The notes under the pieces: model-generated
Seen by the model: only the letters and a program-made list of their open reading frames with translations
Told to the model about the DNA's origin: nothing
Database searches by the model: none
Program-made: the position numbers and the translations under genes
Assembly: GCA_026182355.1 (NCBI GenBank)
Contig: JAPFBL010000008.1
Location: 683,501-747,500 of the forward strand
From: Hermatobates lingyangjiaoensis
Taxonomy: Eukaryota > Arthropoda > Insecta > Hemiptera > Hermatobatidae
DNA: 64,000 nucleotides
Direction of reading: 5' to 3'
Shown here: in pieces, positions 55,735 to 64,000 of the stretch
Numbering within the stretch: position 1 is the first letter of the stretch
Layout: each line of letters begins with the position of its first letter

Positions 55735-56640
55735 TCTATTAGGCTTTACTGAGACCGATGGGCTTGAGACCCGTTGAACTCGTCAGCAGTGCTACCGTAT
55801 GTCGCCTTTCTAGTTCCCTTTTTCCTTTTTAATATAAACTTAGAATTTTAATTCCTTCACTAAAAGTCAAAATTCTTCTTCAAGAATTATCTTTCACATC
55901 TACTGGTTGTTGGTATAGTTTGCAAAAATCTTTTTCTCTCCCTGACATCCTTGAATCAATTCCGTCAAGCGTCTTTTGGGCAATCAGCCAACAATTCCTC
56001 CTCACTCATTCCTCTCTGTCTATTGATGGAAGCTTGGGCATTCTACGTCTGATGTAAATTTCAGATTATCTAAGTGATATTTGAGAGGATAGTGTCCAGT
56101 TAGATATTCAATATATATTTTTAAATCTTTCCTACATAGAGTTATTCTTTCTTTGTATTTTAAGTCCTGTCATATTGAGCTGAATGTGATATTGTTTTTA
56201 CACTGAATTAGACCTGGTGACCGAAGCCACCTTTTCTATCTGGTTCATTTTTTTATCCATTCCTGGATTCTCAATCAAGTCTTGAGGAAGGTTGGGGTTG
56301 TTCGGTCAGAAAGTCTCTGAACCACAGAAGGTTTATTATGCTCCTTCAACCTTTGGAAATCGGTTCGCCGGTTCATTCCCTCTTTTCCCATGTATCCGGT
56401 ACCCACATAAGATACAATCTTTACAACTACCTCAGTGTACATCATCAATGATATAAAGTACCTTTCCAAGATGTATTATCCCTCAGAAATAATAGAATTC
56501 ATTTCCATACCGTCAACTACAGATTTGTCACTTTTCATTAAAATCAGTCGAACTGTTCGACTGGAACTGCGATTACATAATATACATAATGAATAATATA
56601 AATATCCACTCCACTCAATCAGGCATCGTCCCATGATTAT
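55735..56640 (-). mobile_element. LINE fragment (RNase H and C-terminal part)
   Basis: Reverse strand: GTGYMGKEGMNRRTDFQ near 56350-56410 fits the RNase H 'GH.G..GN..AD' segment; LTGHYPLKYHLDNLKF near 56050-56105 and SEEELLADCPKDA near 55975-56015 fit the C-terminal part. Stops and frame breaks throughout. Confidence 0.6.
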
Positions 56641-56727
56641 CACAAATAGTCTTAGGGTAGCGTCAATACTTTACTTACAGCACAGTTTAAAATGGATTGA
56701 GAATACATTAAAGCTATATGTTTACAA

Positions 56728-57000
56728 GATTAGGTTAGGTTTCAGTGGCCGGCCCACAAGAGAATAAACATAGGCCAAGGATTGGCTCTTTGTGATGCCA
56801 CACAATAAACATTCTACATTGAGAGTCTTAAATTTTGCATAATCAAGTGTATTTAGAGTAAGGATCTTTAACGAGTACGTGACACTGTCCAGTCCGAGGG
56901 AGACGTCTTCAGATTTATTCACCTCCCGCGTGAAATCGAGGAACATAGTGGGTATGGAACCTAGGATCTTCCTAGGAGGTGAGCATGTAGCCTTAAAAGT
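56728..57000 (-). mobile_element. tRNA-derived SINE, tail type 1
   Basis: Reverse strand; the tail ends GATTAGGTTAGGTTTCAGTG and the body has CAGTCCGAGGGAGACGTC, followed by the head GAGGTGAGCATGTAG. Confidence 0.72.
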
Positions 57001-57239
57001 AAATTAAGGGGAATATCTAGCCCTCTTAAGAACAGTAAATTAAAAATGGAATCAGAGGCACACAAAAACTTTTGAATACAACAAAATATCAACTGAAATA
57101 GTTTTTAATTATCATATACTTTACTCTGAATAGTGTAAAAATCAATTCAGGGGACTTCAAAAATTTATTAATATCTCAGAAGTCTTTTTTTTTCGTTCAC
57201 AGTGAATATACTTTACTTATAATGAAGTAAATCTTCTGT

Positions 57240-58259
57240 AAAATTAAAAGTTAATTTTAAGTTAAAGATGAAAAGAGAATTTATAAAACGTGTTATTTTC
57301 AGTGATTTTTATTTAGTATATGAAGTAATTCTGATAACAACCAAAACGATGTTTTAAACATCACTTATATTGAAATAACCGATTAAAAAAAACTATTATA
57401 CTATGATTATTAAAAAGAAATATAAGTTATTTAGCAAATTCAAACTTTAAAATTGATATAACAAATATAAAGTTAAATCAATTACACTGTAATGCGAAGT
57501 CACTTTGACTGTAATTCAGTCAATTACTTAACATTCATAATAAATGTTAGCACTTCATATTAATACGAGGAAGGACTAGGCAAGTTTAGTTGGAGTTTAA
57601 ACACATGTTTATGTTGTCATCAGTTTTTCAATGAATGAGTCTTTGTTAGATAAAATTAGAATAAGATAAACTTCCATCTTTCGTACCACATATCACTGAA
57701 TGCAATTCAATCAAATCTTCTGAATGAACATTTGAATTTATAATGGTTTTTATTTGATGTTTAATGAACAAAGTATCAAGAAATTTAATTTATGGTTAAA
57801 TCAATTATTATATTTTAATTACAACTAATATAATATGAATTAAAAATAAAACTCACACATATAATTCGAACATATGGATTGGACTACAGTCAACTTTAAG
57901 TAAACATAATATTAAATTCCTTAACATTCAATTGAGTTTTGGCTTTATTAGGCCGGGAAGGTTTCTGACTTAATAAAATTATGTTCCGATAGAAAATTGA
58001 GACTCTATATCAGAATTCACATATTTTATATTATTTTTTTAATACTTGCGTATTTTTAAAATTTAATGCAATATGGTCTTCTATATAAATAAAATTTCCC
58101 ATATTTAGATTTTTGTTATAAGCAAATAGAAATTATTTTATGTATATATTATTGCTATATATTTTATTATATTTTACTTTTATGAATATGGGAAAAATTT
58201 TGATTGTTGTTCAACGCTCAACAAATTAATTTTCAATTCATTTGAAGGTCATTTTTGTA
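57240..58259. other. Plain AT-rich sequence
   Basis: Nothing recognised. Confidence 0.4.
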
Positions 58260-58520
58260 AAGTTGTCTCCCCAAAAAAAAAAGTGCGATCGTTGGACCTA
58301 CGTCTCAGCACGAAAGGAAAAGGCAGCATGAACTTTCAGAAACAAACGGACGATGAGATTTGAGATTGTAATCGAATCGATAATGTGACACCGAGCCCGT
58401 TCATCTGAAATGAGAATCCAGACTGCAAACTATTCCAGTGAACACTGCTCGATCCAGACGAACCCCTGGAATGTAGCAGTCCATTACGTCTCGAACTATA
58501 AATGCAGCATTCATTCAAGT
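58260..58520. other. Unexplained GC-richer patch
   Basis: Higher GC and several CpG against an AT-rich background, non-repetitive to the eye. A 60-codon frame on the reverse strand has no recognisable match. Could be a promoter, an exon or an old insertion. Confidence 0.2.
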
Positions 58521-58616
58521 GTGGTTATTAGATAACGTCTGTCAGAACAGCTATTATGTTAATAATTAAATACCAAATTAAGTATAGGTAAAGTTAACAC
58601 GTCATTTAACTACTGT

Positions 58617-60200
58617 TAGGTTAGGTTTCAGTGCCCGTTCCAGAAGAGAACCCACATAGGGCCACAAGCTGGCCTCTTGTGATACCGAAAATGAAGAAAA
58701 GGGTTGTTCTCCCAGTCACTGGTCCACCTGAACCATCTTGAGAGGACAATAAACTTCATTAAATCCTTGATACCATTCGATGCTAGGTTCTTGAGATTGT
58801 CAAAGAAGTACTCTCCTAATGTTGCTTTCCTTCTTTGGGCCAAACCAGGTCATTGACAAAGAGAGTAAGGAACAGAATCCTCCTCACTATGATACTCTGC
58901 AGATGTTCCTTGCCTCCAGATCCAACCTGGTGGCATGCTTCCCTATTAGCCAGTGACCATTACAACCCGCAACGACATTGGTTACCATTTCTCTATTCTT
59001 AGAAGTTCCTTAGTCCTTCTGTAATTGCAGAAGACCATAGTCATACAAAATGAGACACGTTCCTTCATCTTTGGTTTCACATAACTAATACTTAGGTAAA
59101 ACCCGAATCTTGCATGTGGAGGTTGGAACTTCAGGAATGTAAAGGGTATCCTGTGTCTATAGAAGGATACCACATTGGGTAAGCTCATCAGCTTTGCAGT
59201 TGCCCGTTGTTTCAGTGTCTCAGAACCCAAAAAAGCCTAACTTTTAACCTCTCTGACAACCTATAGCAGAGCCTTGTGCAGTTCAATACTACAGGAAGCG
59301 TCTGCATGGGACAGGAAGCCGTGGACGCCTGGTTGCAGGCAGCCGTCAACCGACCCACAACAGCGTCCAACTCCACGGCTCCTTAGGCTTGGGGATCCAC
59401 TAAGACTCTAAGTAAAGTTTCTTTATAGACTCCCCAGTTTTTACCCTTCCTCTTCCAAAACATGGGAGAATCTGGTCTACTAATGTTTATACTGAAGATC
59501 AGAGAAGGATTGATCATCGGACACATTCCAATCCTTCATTAGTGTGACGGCAGAATCAAGCACCAGTGTTATGTTCACAATTACTCACACGTCTGTTGAT
59601 AGTAATAAAATTGGGGGAGTGGCCATATCACAAATCATAATAGCATTACTGATAATATAATCAGAAAGCGACTCACCTCTTACGTTGATGTTACAGCTGT
59701 GTGGTGACCATTAGCGTCCTCTCCAATAATCACTGGATGTCCAAGGCTATTCACTCTATCGACTGCTCTGCACACGGTAATTAGAAGAAGGGACTCATTT
59801 TGATCATGGGACACGTAAACAGCTGCTAGCCAGATCGTCCGGTCTGGTGGCTCTACTGCAACTGTAACAGTATTTTGAATGGATTAAATATATTTCTAAT
59901 TAATATAAAGATGTCGGCTTATCCACTTACATTGTAAGAACCATTAACCTGGTTCTTAATGATCCATGGCTCCTATATCAAGGCAAAATCCTCCTTTCTG
60001 TTACACAGGAAGGCAAAGTATCGGAGCGGCCGTAGCTGCCTTAGAATAATGAAGGTTGATCTACTCGTACGCAGCCTTTAACCTATCAGAGAGAGTTCGC
60101 TGATGTTCATCTCAAGGAGTCCTGAATCTTTCCAGGCGGGTAATTTGGTGACTTCTCGCCCTTGATGGCGCTCAGTATAAACACACTGTAGGTTCAAATT
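58617..60200 (-). mobile_element. R1/Jockey-type LINE: endonuclease joined to RNase H, RT deleted
   Basis: Reverse strand order: QINLHYSKAATAA (60022-60068, start of the AP-like endonuclease), WLAAVYVSHDQNES and VIIGEDANGHHTA (59700-59850), VLDSAVTLMKDWNVSDDQSF (59500-59570). Then directly VRLFWV and GNCKADEL (about 59180-59250, RNase H), GHWLIGKHATRLDLEARNIC (58900-58960) and KATLGEYFFDNLKNLASNGI (58760-58835). No reverse-transcriptase motifs lie between, so the RT is deleted. Multiple frame breaks. The last 70 bases equal the type-1 SINE tail (see findings). Confidence 0.75.
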
Positions 60201-60559
60201 TCCTCCCTCTACAGCATAAAACGAACAACAAAAGCTCATAACAGAGGAACAAAAAGTTCCAGGGAGGCTAGAATAAGGATGGGAAAGGAATATAATAGAA
60301 AAATAAGAAAGCGTTGGGAGATAGGTGAAGGAAAAAGGCCGCTTTAATCTCGTCAGTCAGAGTAAGACAGTACAAACCGCCTCACTCTGTCCGGGGGCCA
60401 CCACAAGGAGGTGAGAGTAGCGTTGGGTCAGAGAGGCTATGAGTGACGCATCATGACCCCTGGACCCCCTCATCGACTGCCAAGGTATACGAAGTTCGGG
60501 TCAGCTAGTTGTTACGAACTGGTGCCCTGATTCTCATAAGAATGTTCGCTCCACCTCCA

Positions 60560-62290
60560 TTTCTGCCCTATTATGCTACCCCTAGATGTATCAATTTCAG
60601 ACTACAAATTCTTTAATGAACATTACAATTGTCCTTGGAGGATCATCCCACTTTTACTGGTTTTACATAACATTTGCCAAAAATGTTTAACCACCTTATT
60701 TCCTTGCATTACCAGGTATCCAAATAAGAGTTAACCTACTTTTACTCATTTCATTATTAATGTTTGGACTGCCAGTGTATGAGAGAAGAGATTCTTTCTT
60801 GAAATCAGGAAGCTCTTAATCCTGGTGATCATTTGTAATTACTCCATTACCCCTTTTTAAATATCGTATTTGTCAACATATCGGCGGAACTATTAATATT
60901 TCGGTCGATTAAATTTTTTAGGATATCTTCTTCCATTGAGGTATTTTCATTTCGTCACAGTCTCAATAAACTGCAAATTTTCTCTCCGTTGTAAAAGATT
61001 CTAAGGGAGGGTCGTCCAATAACTTTTACATGCTGGAGATACTGTTATCCCTAGATATGTCTGTTATACTAGTTTATTGAGACTAATTTGGGTAACTTTT
61101 GTATTTTACAACCGAGGTATATGGTACAATTACTTTTATAACTGTAGTAATATAGAATATAGTATTATTTTTGAGTCAAATTGTTATTTGACATTAAACC
61201 TGAAGAATCTGTTACAGCAAAACAACGTTTTTTGTACATCAGAACAATGTTACATCACAACATTGTGGCAAAACAATGTTATATGGCTTTTCTAATTTAA
61301 TCTTTCACCTAAAGACTTCCACAGCTTAAAGATTCCTAGGTTCTATTTTAAATGAAAACATACTTGATACCTACTTATTTTCCTCTTGCGAAAGGTATAA
61401 GAACATCTTTATCTGGATTGATATCCAGACCTTTCAATTATATCCAATTTGAAGAGTATGCTGATAAACTCAAATACAGTACCACCAAGAATTTCTCTTT
61501 TTTAATAACAAGGACACCTCCATATTCTTCCGTATCGTTATGATTAATTACATCATCCACAACTAATCACCACAATAGGGGCGTTAGCACATCTTCCTAA
61601 GGATACCCTTTAGTGATGGCACATCCGACATTAATTATTATAGTATTAGATATTGTAATCCACTCCAGTAGAGTAGCACGGAAGGGGGAGGGTGTTCCAC
61701 ACCGGGGCTTCACGAACCAGGGGGTAACATTTTGAGGGGGTAAAAATAAAAAAAAATAATAAAAAGCTGACAACAAATCTGAAATTTTACATCAATATGA
61801 GTTTTTAAGGTCATTATTTTAATATTTAATTTGTGTAATACTAGTTTTTAAACGGATTTTCAACTGTAATTTTAGAACTTAAAAAATCAATTTATTTTCA
61901 ATTTTTCAAAACTAGTTTTTTAATGGGAAGGAAATTTTTTTTATATTTATTTGTGTAGCCAGTTAATTCAATTCAATAATTTCTTTCTGATTTCAATTAT
62001 ACGTTTTGATTTTCTTTGATGACGACTGCATACGTATACGAGTGCTGTAATAAGATGTAAGTCTGGGATCAATAACAGCAGTCTAAAATCAGATCCTTGA
62101 TTGTAATTCCATGATAATAAATATTTTCAAGACGTTTTGAATGTTAACTCGCAGGAAGGGGAGTGGCAAAAATAATTGCTACGTCACTGATCCACTCTAT
62201 AGTTCTTGGATTAAAGCAGCTCTATGTCAGTGCTGATTCAATGGATTTCAAGATGTGTTATCCAAAACTGGTACAAAATCCAATAAAAAG
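60560..62290 (-). mobile_element. R1/Jockey-type LINE fragment (RT and RNase H), split by a hAT element
   Basis: Reverse strand: RT pieces DNTS and then IEWI near 62200-62280, interrupted by the hAT insertion; VGCAITKGYP, DVLTPLLW and LVVDDVI near 61550-61625 (motif B, with two stops); ERSGYQS near 61420. RNase H-like RLTLIWIPGNARK near 60700-60740. Very decayed; not a gene. Confidence 0.65.
61666..62189. mobile_element. Non-autonomous hAT element inside a LINE
   Basis: Exact 8-bp target duplication ATCCACTC at 61658-61665 and 62190-62197. Ends CAGTAGAGTAGCA and (reverse complement) CAGTGACGTAGCA match at 10 of 13. The LINE frame resumes on both sides. Confidence 0.8.
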
Positions 62291-62319
62291 CTCAGACTCA
62301 CCTAAGTTTTTTCTATTTG

Positions 62320-62620
62320 ATTAGGTTAAGTGCAGTGGCAGCCTCAAAGAGAATAGAATACACATAGACAGAACAGTGGTTCTTTATGATACCACACAGC
62401 GATTGCATATCGTCAAATCTGCCTAACTCAAATGTATTTACAGTAGAGATCTTTAAGGAGTATAGGCTTGGGACCTACGGCTTAACGCTCCCAAGCTTAT
62501 CCCTCGCTTAGCGAGGGACGACCATGCTAAGATTTTTTTAAAGTTTTTTTCGGGTGAAAAAGTAGAACTAAGTAAAAGTAGAACCGAGCACGTTGCCACT
62601 GGTCTACTCTGGCTCCATAT
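62320..62620 (-). mobile_element. tRNA-derived SINE, tail type 1
   Basis: Reverse strand; tail GATTAGGTTAAGTGCAGTGG, body GGACCTACGGCTTAACG and a partly duplicated CGAGGGACGACC part, head CCACTGGTCTACTCTGGCTC. Confidence 0.7.
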
Positions 62621-62779
62621 ACAAAGAAATAATGCAGTGAACAGATTGGAAAAGTTTGGTGGCAGTAAAGTCTCTGAATCCTGGACTGACTTAGCTTTCT
62701 CGAAGGTGTAATTGCGGAATAGAAGGAAACACATGGTAACTAGAACAACCGGGTCTAATATTGTTAAAGCCATCAAAGA

Positions 62780-64000
62780 AACTGAATTTAAATGTGTTTC
62801 TCTATAATAAATATTTAAAAGAAGAATTTAAACATACATTTATTTATTTATAAAGTTTATTTATAAACTTTGGTAGCAGCCCTTCCTTAAGACATACATT
62901 TCTTTTATTCATATTATTGAAAATAACACCAAACTTAATTGATATCTAATTCTTAACAAGCTCCTCAATTTTCCTATATAACACTCTTATTACTTCATTT
63001 ACACAATAAAGTATATTTACTATAGTCAACATATAGGTAGACGAATTAACTAGAGTGTTAATATAGGAAAATTGAGAACCCAATATTATACTATTGGTGT
63101 TTTTCAATAGTATAATATTGACACTGTCCTGTTAACTTTCACTTACGCAATCTGCAGTTATCACACAAAGAAGGTAAACTGTCTGGAAGAGGCGGAAATC
63201 TATGGACACATTCTATGTGGATAGACGTAATCGCAAGGTCAAAGACGCATGAAGTAGTTTCCAAATTATCAATAAACTGGGAAAATAGTAATACATTAGA
63301 TACACTCCTCTAACTTCAATTATGAAGTTCATTATATATAATAATTATATTATTATATGTTTAATAATAATAACAGGTTTCGTTAGATTAGGTTGCACTG
63401 GCCATCTAATACAGGAGAGAACAAATACAGGCAAAATTGGCCCTTTGTCATACCACAAAATGAATATTCCACATTGGGAGTGCTAACAAACTCAAGTGTA
63501 TTTAGAATATGGATCTTTAAACATCTGACTGATATTACAGTATCTTGTACTTTGTACATTATACAGGCTCGGGTCGACGTGCTCACATCTTCCAAGTATA
63601 AATGCGCCTCCCATCCACAATTTCAAGTATAAAATGAGTTTCACACCATTCTTAAATTTCATTTCCATAAGTTGAGCACAAAATTAATAAGGTTCAGAAA
63701 CAATACCCTGAAACACACAAAAAAAACTACATATTTTGACAAATCTACACTAGTTCTCACTAAACATTATTTTAATAATACTAGAGAAACAAAATTAATT
63801 TATTAGACATAAATATTATTCTTTTTAATACCATAGGGGTTGTTAGTCACAATTAAAGAATAATACATCATATCTTGCTTCGTAAATTTGTTTCTTTAAT
63901 AGACCGGCTTCATTCAATCTTGTTTCATTGCTCCAGAATCAAACGAAGAATGCTCAGTGTTTTCGAAAAAAATAGAATAGATATAATTATATTATAGAAT
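62780..64000. other. AT-rich right edge
   Basis: Inverted pair CTCAATTTTCCTATAT (62965) / ATATAGGAAAATTGAG (63062) and a hairpin CAATATTATACTATTG (63082) with its complement. A headless SINE lies at 63380-63600. Otherwise nothing recognised. Confidence 0.45.
63380..63600 (-). mobile_element. tRNA-derived SINE, tail type 1, headless
   Basis: Reverse strand; tail GTTAGATTAGGTTGCACTGG, then CTCAAGTGTATTTAGAATA and CAGGCTCGGGTCGACG. The tRNA head is missing. Confidence 0.6.

Noticed and set aside
62453..62776. 107-codon minus-strand frame
   Set aside because: Half of it lies in a SINE; the rest is not recognisable.

Overview
This is a gene-sparse, AT-rich, repeat-dense window of an animal nuclear genome. 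Three lines of evidence point to an arthropod, most likely an insect. First, the three protein-coding genes read best as animal orthologues. Second, a LINE-like 3' end and the tails of a tRNA-derived SINE family finish in TTAGG units, the arthropod telomere word. Third, the retroelements are Penelope-like elements (PLEs) and R1/Jockey-type LINEs. I cannot name the order or species.

Genes. (1) A seven-coding-exon CRAL-TRIO (SEC14-like, alpha-tocopherol-transfer-protein-like) gene runs on the minus strand from 28992 to 728. All six introns join in phase and give 311 residues. (2) Protoporphyrinogen oxidase (PPOX, haem synthesis) lies on the plus strand at 43702-45081 in one coding exon, preceded by a plausible splice acceptor. 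(3) A compact p66/GATAD2 NuRD subunit lies on the plus strand at 46570-47955, also in one coding exon.

Layout. 1-28992 holds the CRAL-TRIO exons and their introns. The introns carry a 45-bp minisatellite, spacerless 5S-rRNA-like tandem units, a 1.6-kb repeat present as an inverted pair, a pogo-like element, a deleted mariner, a young foldback PLE and a perfect 307-bp-arm palindrome. 29000-39500 is dominated by a second PLE (29511-32357), many short foldback modules beside (TA)n tracts, and a 1.8-kb G/T-rich minisatellite. 42-49 kb is the quiet genic part. 50-63 kb carries four decayed LINE copies, all on the minus strand, one split by a hAT element, together with a second hAT element, SINEs and 5S-like pieces.

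Most notable signal. Many short foldback modules, and both ends of the young PLE, contain hammerhead-ribozyme-like cores: CTGANGA, stem II, GAA, a short self-complementary stem III, then T-H and the stem I partner. This matches the dimer-type minimal hammerheads known from metazoan PLE terminal repeats. Several families are told apart by stem III (AATT, AGGCCT, AGATCT, ATAT, ACGT). The second PLE also shows the same terminal sequence once with and once without a precise 130-bp GT-AG intron.
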